Shown: piece after piece, positions 1 to 7,090 of the stretch
Layout: each line of letters starts with the position of its first letter
How positions within the stretch are numbered: position 1 is the stretch's first letter
From: an uncultured Clostridia bacterium
GTDB taxonomy: Bacteria; Bacillota; Clostridia; Oscillospirales; CAG-272
Assembly (NCBI GenBank): GCA_946615525.1
Contig: CAMOHW010000015.1
Coordinates: 1-10,930, forward strand
DNA length: 10,930 nucleotides
Reading direction: 5' to 3'
Made by a program: the position numbers and the translations under genes
The notes under the pieces: generated by a model
What the model was told of the DNA's origin: nothing
Database searches by the model: none
Seen by the model: only the letters and a program-made list of their open reading frames with translations

Positions 1-2
1 AC

Positions 3-194
3 GAAGTCCGCGGTCAGGTGGTCAAAGCGTCCATCGTTCTGACCAAGGGCACCGAACCGACAGAGGAATTGAAGAAAGAGATCCAAAATTACGTCAAAAC
101 GCATACCGCACCCTATAAATATCCGCGTATCGTAGTCTTCCGCGATGAACTGCCAAAAACCATTAGCGGAAAGATCCAGCGGAATTTGCTGTAA
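3..194 (+). CDS. AMP-forming acyl-CoA synthetase, C-terminal fragment (5' end outside window)
   Basis: Only the last 63 codons are present; the frame is open to the left edge and stops at TAA 192-194. The translation begins [16 protein letters not shown] and ends with [13 protein letters not shown]. This matches the small C-terminal domain of the ANL superfamily (acetyl- and medium-chain acyl-CoA synthetases), which activate a carboxylic acid with ATP and transfer it to CoA in the cytoplasm. The Lys in the SGKIQR segment, 7 residues from the end, corresponds to the catalytic lysine needed for adenylation. The segment [13 protein letters not shown] is the usual run-up to it and is typical of the medium-chain/propionyl-type subgroup. 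Substrate cannot be told from this piece. No terminator hairpin is seen between its stop and the tRNA promoter 45 bases later, so its transcript may run into the tRNA gene. Confidence 0.88.
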   Translation, partial: EVRGQVVKASIVLTKGTEPTEELKKEIQNYVKTHTAPYKYPRIVVFRDELPKTISGKIQRNLL

Positions 195-239
195 GCAAAA
201 TAAAAAAGAGGAAAACGAAAAAAATACAAAGAAAAGGAC

Positions 240-268
240 TTGACAAACCCGGCGAAATATGCTATACT
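240..268 (+). promoter_or_regulatory. Sigma-A promoter of the tRNA-Pro gene
   Basis: TTGACA at 240-245 and TATACT at 263-268 are separated by exactly 17 bases. The -35 is a perfect consensus and the -10 differs at one position. Transcription would start near 275, about 10 bases before the mature tRNA. This gives the tRNA its own strong promoter. Confidence 0.88.
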
Positions 269-284
269 ATCAAAGCAAAAACGC

Positions 285-361
285 CGGGGTGTGGCACAGC
301 TTGGTAGTGCGCTTGGTTCGGGACCAAGAGGCCGCTGGTTCGAGTCCAGTCACTCCGACCA
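285..361 (+). tRNA. tRNA-Pro (anticodon CGG)
   Basis: A complete 77-base cloverleaf. The acceptor stem CGGGGTG pairs with CACTCCG (one G-T wobble). The anticodon arm is CTTGG, loop TTCGGGA, CCAAG, so the anticodon is CGG and reads CCG proline codons. The T arm carries GGTTCGAGTCC, and the 3' CCA is encoded (359-361). The first base pair C1-G72 and the G at position 37 after the anticodon fit bacterial tRNA-Pro. Translating this locus gives spurious peptides, so open frames over it are not genes. Confidence 0.96.
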
Positions 362-398
362 AAAAAGGAAGGGAGAGCAACGCTCTCCCTTCCTTTTT
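362..398 (+). terminator. Intrinsic terminator of tRNA-Pro
   Basis: A perfect 14-bp stem (365-378 with 382-395) has a 3-base AAC loop, starts right after the CCA end and is followed by a T run (394-398). The flanking A run at 361-366 can pair with the T run, lengthening the stem and making it potentially active on both strands. Confidence 0.9.
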
Positions 399-629
399 GC
401 TTGCAATGTTTGTATTCCGAACCAGCGGGCTCTTGCCCGTCCCGAACCACTCGGGACCAAGGGGTTCACGCTCTGCAAAGGCATGGTATGCCTTTGCAGA
501 ACGATGAACCAGCGAAAAATAGGGAGCCGAAGGAGGAAGCCGGCGACCGACGCGCGGCGACCATATTTTTGCGAGGGCTTCGCTGGTTCGACCTCACGAA
601 CCAGCGGGCTCTTGTTTGCCCACGAAAGC
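399..629. repeat. Gene-free, hairpin-rich repeat region between two convergent terminators
   Basis: No convincing gene lies here; the open frames have no ribosome site and mostly translate tRNA-like sequence. An 18-base sequence, cgaaccagcgggctcttg, occurs identically at 418-435 and 597-614. Its core gaaccagcg recurs at 506-514 and is inverted at 581-589. Perfect hairpins occur at 439-457 (7-bp stem, 5-base loop), 472-500 (13-bp stem, GGT loop, extended by a 6-bp outer stem 463-468 with 505-510) and 581-606 (10-bp stem, 6-base loop). The core is the reverse complement of the tRNA T-arm flank (cgctggttcg, 334-342 region), and 451-461 copies 11 bases of the tRNA anticodon arm (318-328). Possibly a tRNA-derived interspersed element or a structured RNA; function unknown. 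Confidence 0.6.
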
Positions 630-660
630 AAAAAAGCCGGGGCGGATCGCTCCGCCCCGG
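625..660 (-). terminator. Intrinsic terminator of the solute-binding protein operon
   Basis: A perfect 10-bp GC-rich stem (637-646 with 651-660, loop 647-650) is followed on the minus strand by CTTTTTT (636 down to 630). It lies 28 bases beyond the stop of the solute-binding protein. Almost the same sequence is found at 7963-7999 after another secreted-protein gene. Confidence 0.9.
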
Positions 661-688
661 TCGGTATATGCTTTTTTTGAAAATGTAA

Positions 689-2170
689 TTATTCAACCCG
701 GAAATCATTCAACAGTTGCTTTAATTTCATATCATACCGCGTTTTATTCGATGAATATTCGGTCGAATAATTTGCGGTTCCGCTCTGCACAACATGTCTG
801 AGCAAATGTGCAGGACCTGCAGTATTATCCCAAGAATAGCCATAAATGTAGGCAAAGTCTTCCAAGCCGCCGTTGACGATGATCTCAACCAGTTCGGAAG
901 AGTCTCTATCCTGAGCGTTGCGATATCTGAGGACCTTGTCATAAAGAGCCGGTTTGACATACTTGTTGCTGTAGTATGCCAGCGCCTCGGTAATGGTGCC
1001 AACAAACTCGCGGTTGTTCTCGGCTACCGTGCGCGGAATGCAGAATCCGGTGCGCAGGTCCAGTTTGTAGGTGTGATACTCTTCTTGTGTAACGGTTTCC
1101 TTCGGATATGGAATGATACCATACTGAAGGTCGGGAGCCAAGTTTTGAATGGCATTTGCTTCATACAAAGAGCCGGTCGAGAAAACCGCTTGCTTTTGTG
1201 TGAAAGGTCCTACAAACTCGTTGGAGCTGCCCGCAGCGTTTACAACAGTGCCGCTCTCGTTGTAAAAGTCTTTCAACTTTTCGGAAAGGGTAATGAGCTT
1301 GTCGCCGTTGGAAAGCGTTTTTAGCACAATGGTCTTGCCGTTTGCCGTCAGCTTTTCGGTAGCCATTTTGATTTCCCAGCCATACATATACGCATCAATC
1401 GTGGTAGTATTGTTGGAGCAAAGGCCATAGATCTCGGCACCACCCTCGGAGCTTTCCGATTGAACGGTGCATTTTTTAGCGTATGTGATCAAGGTATCCA
1501 GCGTCCATTTGCCGTCTTTGACCAACTGGAACAGATCCTCGGTCGGGTTTTGCGATTCGCTGCCGAACGCCTCATCCAACATGGTCTTGTTGAAATAGAT
1601 GCAGGCGGAAGTGTACATATTGGTCAGCGAAAGCGGGCCCATGGCAATGTAGGTGCAACCTTGATATTGCGAAGCGTCGGTAAAGCTTCTATCCCACCAT
1701 GCCGCAGTCAAATCAACGACCGGGACCTGCTTTAGCCAGTTCAGGCAGTCACCGTGTGTAGAGGAACCTGCCATTTCGTAGGTTTTGCCGGCAACCAACT
1801 GGTAAATATCGTCCTGTGTGTTTGTTTGGATAGGACCCCAGAAATCGCTCCAGCTACCGGATTTTCTGCCTGTATCCAGATCCAATTCAACGCCATAGCG
1901 GCTCTTGACCTTTTGGTTACGGGTGGCAATGGCCTCACTGATGACATTGCTTCCGTCATTGCTCTCGCCGGGGAGCCATTCTTCCTCATACCGCTCGCCT
2001 GCACGATACAGGATCGTGTAAGTCTTTTTGGAATAGTCGGCTTCCGGAAGAGGAGCAAATTCATCCTCGTCGTCATCCTCGATCACCGTGTTGCCCGAAT
2101 TGCCCTTGCACGCGGCAAGGCAACCCAGCAACATGACCAGTGCCAGGAATAGAACCAACAATTTTTTCAT
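689..2170 (-). CDS. Extracellular solute-binding lipoprotein (ABC-importer type)
   Basis: A 493-residue protein with the features of a family 1-like solute-binding protein, the part of an ABC importer that captures substrate outside the membrane, usually sugars or oligosaccharides. Residues 1-21 are a lipoprotein signal peptide: MKK, a hydrophobic run, then lipobox LAAC with Cys21 as the expected lipidated residue (Cys17, in LLGC, is a weaker alternative). An acidic linker DDDEDE follows near residue 32. The mature part has family-type segments such as YFNKTMLDEAFG and DGKWTLDTLITYAKK (hinge/lobe regions). The start is fixed by AAAGGAG at 2179-2185, 8 bases from the ATG. It is the second gene after a surface protein, 46 bases downstream, with no promoter visible between. 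No permease or ATPase gene is in the window, so its transporter is elsewhere or absent. Substrate unknown. Confidence 0.85.
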   Translation of the reverse strand: MKKLLVLFLALVMLLGCLAACKGNSGNTVIEDDDEDEFAPLPEADYSKKTYTILYRAGERYEEEWLPGESNDGSNVISEAIATRNQKVKSRYGVELDLDTGRKSGSWSDFWGPIQTNTQDDIYQLVAGKTYEMAGSSTHGDCLNWLKQVPVVDLTAAWWDRSFTDASQYQGCTYIAMGPLSLTNMYTSACIYFNKTMLDEAFGSESQNPTEDLFQLVKDGKWTLDTLITYAKKCTVQSESSEGGAEIYGLCSNNTTTIDAYMYGWEIKMATEKLTANGKTIVLKTLSNGDKLITLSEKLKDFYNESGTVVNAAGSSNEFVGPFTQKQAVFSTGSLYEANAIQNLAPDLQYGIIPYPKETVTQEEYHTYKLDLRTGFCIPRTVAENNREFVGTITEALAYYSNKYVKPALYDKVLRYRNAQDRDSSELVEIIVNGGLEDFAYIYGYSWDNTAGPAHLLRHVVQSGTANYSTEYSSNKTRYDMKLKQLLNDFRVE

Positions 2171-2216
2171 ACTGTGTTCTCCTTTGTTTCAAATACCTGA
2201 TATACCGGTAACGGTT

Positions 2217-4217
2217 TTATTTGCTCTCGTTTTCCTTTTTCTTCATCAGCAAAGCGGAACCAAAGATTGCAACGGCGATCAGCGGAGCGCTTACAATGGC
2301 ACTGCCGCAGCCCTTTTTGGTTTCTTCGATCTTCAGGTCAGACTTTTTGACTTCGTTCTTGTTCTCGTCAAAATATTTTCCGCATACGGTGCAACGATAG
2401 TGTGCTTTCATCGTATCGGTTGCGGCAACTTCTTTGAAGGTGTGCGGTTTAATGGGATCAACAATGCTGGAAAGTTCGTTTCCGAGTTCATCCACGATTT
2501 GTTCGCAGTCGGTGCACTTATAGTGACCTACCGTGCCGGCGGTTTCGCAGGTTGCAGCGGTGCCGCTGACCCAAACATAGTTGTGTTCATCGGTATCGCC
2601 GCTATCACCGGAATCGTCACTCGTGCCATTGGTCGCTTTGCCCATATTGGTCAGGTAAGGAAGTTCGCCTCTGGCTCCGCAAGTCCAAACACCGGTGTAG
2701 TCGGTGTCCGGGTTGGAGAAATCAAACCCTTCTTCATTATCGGCTGATTTGAGAGAAAGGGTTGCTCGGGGCGCCTGCCCTTGCAATTGGTTAATGGGGA
2801 GCTTGGTTGCTCCGGTTGCCGGCGTCATCTCGCCGCTGGTGCTATGGAACAAATCTACATAATAGAATTTATTTACCGTCGGGTTGGAGTTCATCGGGGA
2901 TGGGTTACCTGTTGAGCCATTCTTTGCCAGCGCACCGTAAATCAGTCCGCAAGAAGCGGAGTAGGCTTTGGTTGCAGTTGCGTCTTCTGCTTCCTGGTAA
3001 ACATCAACCGCAGAAATCACACGTTGAACGGTGATGGAACCTTGAGCAATACGACCAACCACAACGCCAACGTCCCAACCGCCAATGGTCTGGGCGTCTT
3101 CGCCCTCGCCGGTGGTTTCGGTATAAGCTCTAACCGAACCCTGCAACAGGCAGTCGATTGCCAATAAGCTCTGGTAGTTCATACCTCCTACCACAGCGCC
3201 AACAGTATACCGCGCCTCAACCTCAATTCCGGTCATGCTGCATTGTTGCAACATCAATGTTCCGCCGTGAACCGCACCGACAAAACCGCCGGCAGAGTCT
3301 CTGGCACCGATGTAAGCATTCCGCACATGGCAGTTGAAGGCGTTGACACCACCGTCCAGACGTCCGGCAACACCGCCAACGAATGTGCCACCGTTAAAAT
3401 AGCAGTCCTCCAAGACAAAATCCTGAAGAATGGTGGTTGTGCCTCTGGAAACATAGCCGAAAAATCCAACGGCGGAAGCGGTTACATCATTGAAATACAA
3501 GCCGCTGATGGTGTGACCGTTGCCCTTGAAGGTTCCAGTAAACACCGAGAACGCGGAGGCATAGTAGTTACGACCGCCGCCGATGGGCATCCAGACATTG
3601 ACATTCGCGGGGTCTGCCGCGCTCAAAGTTGCCAAATTGCCATCGTTCAGTTTGAGGTCCGCATCCAAAACGACGGTTTGACCCTGGAAACTGTATCCAT
3701 CAATATATACGGAATTGTCCAGAGATTCGGTAAGACTTACATCGTAGTCAAAATACGGGTAATAGACGCCGTTGTTATCGGTATAGGATACCAAAACGCC
3801 GTCCACCGTTTCGCCTTCGGGCTTGGGATTGCGCAAACCGGACGCCGCATAATCGAACATGTGGTCGCCATCTTCACCGGATGTCTTAAATCCAAGAACA
3901 ACGCTGGTGTCTTTATCATACCAAACGCCGGTATAGCAGGATTTATAAAAGTGATCTACGCCATCATAGTGGCTTGTGTAATTGGAGTAGTAGGAGTTTA
4001 CGAGATAGGTAAAGCCATAAAGATCCTCCAAAGACCGGATATGGTATGCCCCATCCTCCTCGGGACCGTTCAAATACCAAGCGATATTTGCCGTGCCGTC
4101 CCATTCGTCATCAATGACAACAGTATCCGTTTCATCCGCCCAGGCGGCAAACGGAAAAGCGGCAAGCAACGAGAAGACCATTGCCAGCGCCAATAAGACT
4201 ACAAGCGTTTTTTTCAT
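2217..4217 (-). CDS. Secreted/surface beta-helix protein with GLUG-like repeats, Cys-rich repeats and C-terminal membrane anchor
   Basis: A 666-residue surface protein, function not known. The start at 4217 is chosen because MKKTLVVLLALAM begins a clear signal peptide (cleavage likely after AWA, residue 27) and GGAGG lies about 8 bases upstream. The same frame stays open to 4388, but that adds 57 residues without a ribosome site and would bury the signal. Residues about 226-400 contain GLUG-like beta-helix repeats (GTFKGNGHTISGLYF, then GGVAGRL, GGFVGAV, GAVVGGM, GVVVGRI at regular spacing). Residues 530-544 are an Asp/Ser/Gly linker. Residues 545-635 hold two Cys-rich repeats with CTDC (568-571) and CTVC (609-612). 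The tail is GCGS (636-639), a hydrophobic stretch and KKKE, which looks like a membrane or sorting anchor. Co-transcribed with the solute-binding lipoprotein downstream. Adhesion or glycan binding is an inference. Confidence 0.85.
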   Translation of the reverse strand: MKKTLVVLLALAMVFSLLAAFPFAAWADETDTVVIDDEWDGTANIAWYLNGPEEDGAYHIRSLEDLYGFTYLVNSYYSNYTSHYDGVDHFYKSCYTGVWYDKDTSVVLGFKTSGEDGDHMFDYAASGLRNPKPEGETVDGVLVSYTDNNGVYYPYFDYDVSLTESLDNSVYIDGYSFQGQTVVLDADLKLNDGNLATLSAADPANVNVWMPIGGGRNYYASAFSVFTGTFKGNGHTISGLYFNDVTASAVGFFGYVSRGTTTILQDFVLEDCYFNGGTFVGGVAGRLDGGVNAFNCHVRNAYIGARDSAGGFVGAVHGGTLMLQQCSMTGIEVEARYTVGAVVGGMNYQSLLAIDCLLQGSVRAYTETTGEGEDAQTIGGWDVGVVVGRIAQGSITVQRVISAVDVYQEAEDATATKAYSASCGLIYGALAKNGSTGNPSPMNSNPTVNKFYYVDLFHSTSGEMTPATGATKLPINQLQGQAPRATLSLKSADNEEGFDFSNPDTDYTGVWTCGARGELPYLTNMGKATNGTSDDSGDSGDTDEHNYVWVSGTAATCETAGTVGHYKCTDCEQIVDELGNELSSIVDPIKPHTFKEVAATDTMKAHYRCTVCGKYFDENKNEVKKSDLKIEETKKGCGSAIVSAPLIAVAIFGSALLMKKKENESK

Positions 4218-4242
4218 TTTTTCTTCCTCCAAGAAGTTTTTC

Positions 4243-4262
4243 GGAATACTGCAACATATTCC
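4243..4262. promoter_or_regulatory. Inverted repeat at the expected transcription start of the surface-protein operon
   Basis: GGAATA (4243-4248) and TATTCC (4257-4262) form a perfect 6-bp inverted repeat with an 8-base spacer, right where transcription from the -10 at 4269-4274 should begin. It could be an operator or a leader hairpin; sequence alone does not decide. Confidence 0.3.
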
Positions 4263-4268
4263 AAGATA

Positions 4269-4277
4269 ATTATAGCA
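4269..4277 (-). promoter_or_regulatory. Probable extended -10 promoter for the surface protein/lipoprotein operon
   Basis: Read on the minus strand, TGC precedes TATAAT (4277 down to 4269), an extended -10 element. No good -35 lies 16-18 bases upstream, but the surrounding DNA is very AT-rich. The leader would be about 45 bases. It is the best candidate between the divergent starts at 4217 and 4478. Confidence 0.55.
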
Positions 4278-4412
4278 TTTTTTTGTTGAAATTTCTATAC
4301 AAACATATTGATATAAAATATTACTATTTTGATATTTTTGCGTTTCAATTTTGATTTTTGAATCCAAATTCAAAGATTGCAAAAACACGCTTTTTCACTA
4401 TGGAATCCAATC

Positions 4413-4441
4413 TTGACAAATACGCCGGAATGTGTTATACT
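4413..4441 (+). promoter_or_regulatory. Sigma-A promoter of the flavin reductase-cysS-gtrA-like operon
   Basis: TTGACA at 4413-4418 and TATACT at 4436-4441 with a 17-base spacer, plus an extended -10 TGT at 4433-4435. Transcription should begin near 4448, leaving a leader of only about 30 bases, too short for a T-box or other riboswitch. Confidence 0.88.
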
Positions 4442-4477
4442 GTATAGGATTGGCACACTTTGGAAAGGAGCGCGGAT

Positions 4478-5059
4478 ATGGCAAAAATCAGCTGGAAAGG
4501 AAGCACCCTGCTCTCCCCGGTTCCCCCGGCTCTGGTGACCTGCGCCCATGGCGAGGAGATCAACATCATTACCATTGCCTGGACCGGGATTTTGAACAGT
4601 CAACCGCCCAAAACCTATATCTCGGTGCGCCCCACGCGCCACTCCTACCAAATGATTATGGAATCCCGCGAGTTTGCCATCAACCTGACGCCGAAAACCC
4701 TTGTCCGCGCCGCCGACTGGTGCGGCATTCACACCGGCGCAAAGGTAGATAAGTTTGCCCGTTGCCATCTGACGCCCGAACCGGCAAGTCAAATTGCCGC
4801 CCCGCTGATCGCCGAATGTCCCCTGGCGCTGGAATGCCGCGTGACCGACATTCTTCCGCTTGGTTCCCATACCATGTTTGTGGCCGACATTGTTGCCGTG
4901 GATGCCGACGAATCGCTTTTGGACGCAGACGGCAAACTGTGCATTGACCGCGCAAACCTTGTGGCGTATGCCCACGGCGATTATTACGAGCTGGGACGAC
5001 GGCTTGGCAAATTCGGTTTTTCGGTTGCCAAAAAGAAAAAACCGGCAAAAAAGTCCTGA
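4478..5059 (+). CDS. Flavin reductase-like domain protein
   Basis: A 193-residue cytoplasmic protein of the flavin reductase/DIM6-NTAB family, which binds FMN in a split-barrel fold and typically reduces flavin with NAD(P)H or acts as a small flavoprotein. Family landmarks are visible in order: SPVPPALVTC (13-22), ITIAWTG (31-37), PPKTYISVRPTRHS (43-56), FAIN (66-69), CGIHTGAKVDKF (82-93), GSHTMFVADI (129-138) and a C-terminal LGKFGFSV (176-183) followed by a Lys-rich tail KKKKPAKKS. The ATG at 4478 is preferred because AAAGGAG ends 7 bases before it; a TTG in frame at 4460 lies upstream of that ribosome site. It is the first gene after the promoter, with cysS starting 18 bases after its stop. 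The electron donor and partner are not evident. Full length for the family. Confidence 0.88.
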   Translation: MAKISWKGSTLLSPVPPALVTCAHGEEINIITIAWTGILNSQPPKTYISVRPTRHSYQMIMESREFAINLTPKTLVRAADWCGIHTGAKVDKFARCHLTPEPASQIAAPLIAECPLALECRVTDILPLGSHTMFVADIVAVDADESLLDADGKLCIDRANLVAYAHGDYYELGRRLGKFGFSVAKKKKPAKKS

Positions 5060-5077
5060 ACGAAAGGAGCTTTTACA

Positions 5078-6490
5078 ATGCTTTTGTATAATTCCCTCTC
5101 CCACCAAAAGGAAGAGTTCATTCCCAACGAGGCAGGCAAGGTCAGTATGTACACCTGCGGCCCCACCGTTTACCACTTTGCACATATCGGAAACCTGCGC
5201 ACCTACCTGATGGAAGATATTTTGGACCGCTACCTGCGCTACTCCGGCTATGACGTGACCCGCGTGATGAACATTACCGACGTAGGACACCTGACCTCGG
5301 ACGCCGACACCGGCGAGGACAAAATGCTCAAAGGCGCCAAGCGCGAGCACAAAACGGTCATGGAGATCGCCCGGTTTTACACCGACCGCTTTTTTGAGGA
5401 TTGCGAAAAACTCCGCATCCGCCGCCCGGAGGTCGTCAAACCGGCAACCGAGTGCATTGACGAGTTTATCCATGTAATTGAGGTGCTCCTGGAAAAGGGC
5501 TACGCCTATCTTGCCGGTGGAAACATCTATTTTGACACCTCTAAACTCGACCAGTATTACGTCTTTCACAATTTTGAAGAGGAAGACCTTGCCGTCGGCG
5601 TCCGCGAAGGGGTGGAAGAGGACGGCAACAAACGCAACAAAGCCGACTTTGTGCTTTGGTTCACCAAATCCAAGTTTGACGACCAGGAACTCAAATGGGA
5701 TAGCCCCTGGGGCGTTGGATACCCCGGCTGGCATATTGAATGCTCCTGCATCAGCATGAAGTATCTCGGCGAGCGCCTGGATATTCACTGCGGCGGCATT
5801 GACAACGCTTTCCCCCACCACACCAACGAAATCGCCCAATCCGAGGCGTATCTGGGGCATAAATGGTGCAATTACTGGTTCCATGTGCTCCACCTGAACA
5901 CCACCTCGGGCAAAATGAGCAAGTCCAGCGGCGAATTTTTGACCCTTTCGCTCCTGGAAGAAAAAGGATACTCCCCCTTGGTCTATCGCTTTTTCTGCCT
6001 GCAATCGCATTACCGCAAATCGTTGGTCTTCTCCTACGAGAACCTGGACAACGCCAAAACCGCCTACGAAAAGCTGATTTCTAAAATTGCACAGATCCCG
6101 GACGAGGGAACGATCGACCAAGCCGTATTGGACGAGCAAAAAGCGGCATTCCGGAAGGCCTTGGACAACGATTTGAACACCTCGCTTGCCGTGACCGCCG
6201 TTTATGATGTACTCAAACTGCAAACCAACGGTGCCACCAAACGCGCTCTGCTTGCCGATTTTGACCAGGTTTTGCAGCTGGGTCTTTTGGAAGGCAAAAA
6301 AGAGGAAAAAGATTCCGCCGGGGACAATGATTTGACCCGCGAGATTTTGGAGAAAATAGAAGCGCGTCGCGCCGCCAAAGCCGCAAAGAACTACGCCGAG
6401 GCAGACCGCATTCGCGCCGAACTCGCCGCGCGCGGGATCACATTGATTGACACAAAGGACGGAACCACTTTCCGTATGGAATCGAAATGA
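5078..6490 (+). CDS. cysS: Cysteinyl-tRNA synthetase
   Basis: A 470-residue class I aminoacyl-tRNA synthetase that charges tRNA-Cys with cysteine in the cytoplasm. The HIGH-type signature is HIGN (36-39) within CGPTVYHFAHIGN, and the KMSKS loop is at 279-283. The four zinc ligands that select cysteine are all present: Cys27, Cys222 (in WHIECS), His247 and Glu251, with the same 25- and 4-residue spacing as I recall for the E. coli enzyme. The segment between Cys27 and Cys222 is about 14 residues longer than in E. coli, mainly around 175-205 (KADFVLWFTKSKF), a variant I associate with some Firmicutes. The C-terminus (EARRAAKAAKNYAEADRIR) is the usual short DALR/anticodon region. The start has a good ribosome site (GAAAGGAG). 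Its TGA overlaps the next ATG by ATGA. No T-box leader precedes it, unlike many Firmicutes cysS genes. Confidence 0.97.
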   Translation: MLLYNSLSHQKEEFIPNEAGKVSMYTCGPTVYHFAHIGNLRTYLMEDILDRYLRYSGYDVTRVMNITDVGHLTSDADTGEDKMLKGAKREHKTVMEIARFYTDRFFEDCEKLRIRRPEVVKPATECIDEFIHVIEVLLEKGYAYLAGGNIYFDTSKLDQYYVFHNFEEEDLAVGVREGVEEDGNKRNKADFVLWFTKSKFDDQELKWDSPWGVGYPGWHIECSCISMKYLGERLDIHCGGIDNAFPHHTNEIAQSEAYLGHKWCNYWFHVLHLNTTSGKMSKSSGEFLTLSLLEEKGYSPLVYRFFCLQSHYRKSLVFSYENLDNAKTAYEKLISKIAQIPDEGTIDQAVLDEQKAAFRKALDNDLNTSLAVTAVYDVLKLQTNGATKRALLADFDQVLQLGLLEGKKEEKDSAGDNDLTREILEKIEARRAAKAAKNYAEADRIRAELAARGITLIDTKDGTTFRMESK

Positions 6491-7077
6491 CACCGAAAAT
6501 GCGAAAAATCTGGAATGGTTTTTGGCAGTTCATCGCCTACTCGCTGGTCGGCTTGGCAACGGCGTTTGTCGCCTACGGCACGCGCTGGGCAATTTTGAAC
6601 ATCTATGCCAAAATCTACGGCCTGGATCTGCAATCCACCGACCTTGCCATGGTTGGCGGAAGTTCGGTTTTGCGCTCGATCGCGCAAACCATTGGCTGGA
6701 CCACCGGGCTTCTCTTCTCCTTTATGCCCTACAAGATCCTTGTTTTTCGCAACAAGCAATGGGGCTGGAAACCGATCGGGCGACAATTTCTGCGATTTTT
6801 CATCTCTCGCATTTTGTGTTACTTTTTGGAACTGTTCCTTGCCGTTGGTCTTCCGGTGGCAATGCAGGCGGGCGGATACAAAGCATTTTGGCTGTTCGGC
6901 GAAGGCGGCATTCATATGACGGCAGACAATTTGACCATTGTCATTTCGGTCCTGGTCGTTACCGCCATCAACTACCCCATCGGAAAACTGCTTGTTTTCG
7001 GGAAAAAAGCACCGGAAAACGCCGAAAAACCTGCACCGTCCGATAGCGAAGGCGAAAAATTGCCCGACGAAGAATAG
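6487..7077 (+). CDS. GtrA-like four-helix membrane protein
   Basis: A 196-residue integral membrane protein matching the GtrA-like family, whose members are thought to help move lipid-linked sugars (polyprenyl-phosphate glucose or similar) across the membrane for surface glycan modification. Four hydrophobic segments lie near 14-40, 62-87, 101-124 and 148-170. Family hallmarks are the motif SFMPYKILVFRNK after helix 2 and the related INYPIGKLLVFGKK after helix 4. The cytoplasmic tail (174-196) is rich in Glu, Pro, Lys and Ser. It is slightly longer than the usual 120-150 residues, with an extra loop at about 125-147. The start codon overlaps the cysS stop (ATGA), so translation is probably coupled. 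It is the last gene before a terminator. No glycosyltransferase partner is next to it. Confidence 0.8.
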   Translation: MTPKMRKIWNGFWQFIAYSLVGLATAFVAYGTRWAILNIYAKIYGLDLQSTDLAMVGGSSVLRSIAQTIGWTTGLLFSFMPYKILVFRNKQWGWKPIGRQFLRFFISRILCYFLELFLAVGLPVAMQAGGYKAFWLFGEGGIHMTADNLTIVISVLVVTAINYPIGKLLVFGKKAPENAEKPAPSDSEGEKLPDEE

Positions 7078-7090
7078 CGCAAAACAATAA

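Noticed and set aside
418..614. CRISPR array
   Set aside because: The repeated 18-mer occurs only twice in full, spacing is irregular, and inverted copies are mixed in; no cas gene is nearby.
661..680. Plus-strand terminator using the 637-660 hairpin and the T run at 672-678
   Set aside because: The T run is 11 bases from the stem, too far for a standard intrinsic terminator; the minus-strand reading fits much better.
240..708. Several overlapping small open frames around the tRNA
   Set aside because: They translate the tRNA and its repeats (for example VAQLGSALGSGPRGRWFESS), a well-known source of spurious proteins, and lack ribosome sites.
3243..4196. A 317-residue plus-strand frame opposite the surface-protein gene
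   Set aside because: No signal peptide, domain or ribosome site; it mirrors the repetitive GLUG coding sequence on the other strand.
4218..4388. A 57-residue N-terminal extension of the surface protein
   Set aside because: No ribosome site, AT-rich leader sequence, contains the likely promoter, and would place the signal peptide internally.
5060..5077. T-box or other riboswitch before cysS
   Set aside because: Only 18 bases separate it from the preceding gene, and the operon leader is about 30 bases, too short for any known T-box.
4370..6493. A 707-residue open frame on the minus strand, antisense to the flavin reductase and cysS genes
   Set aside because: Its translation has no recognisable domain and no ribosome site, and it lies opposite two clearly conserved genes on the plus strand. 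It is explained by the codon pattern of cysS.
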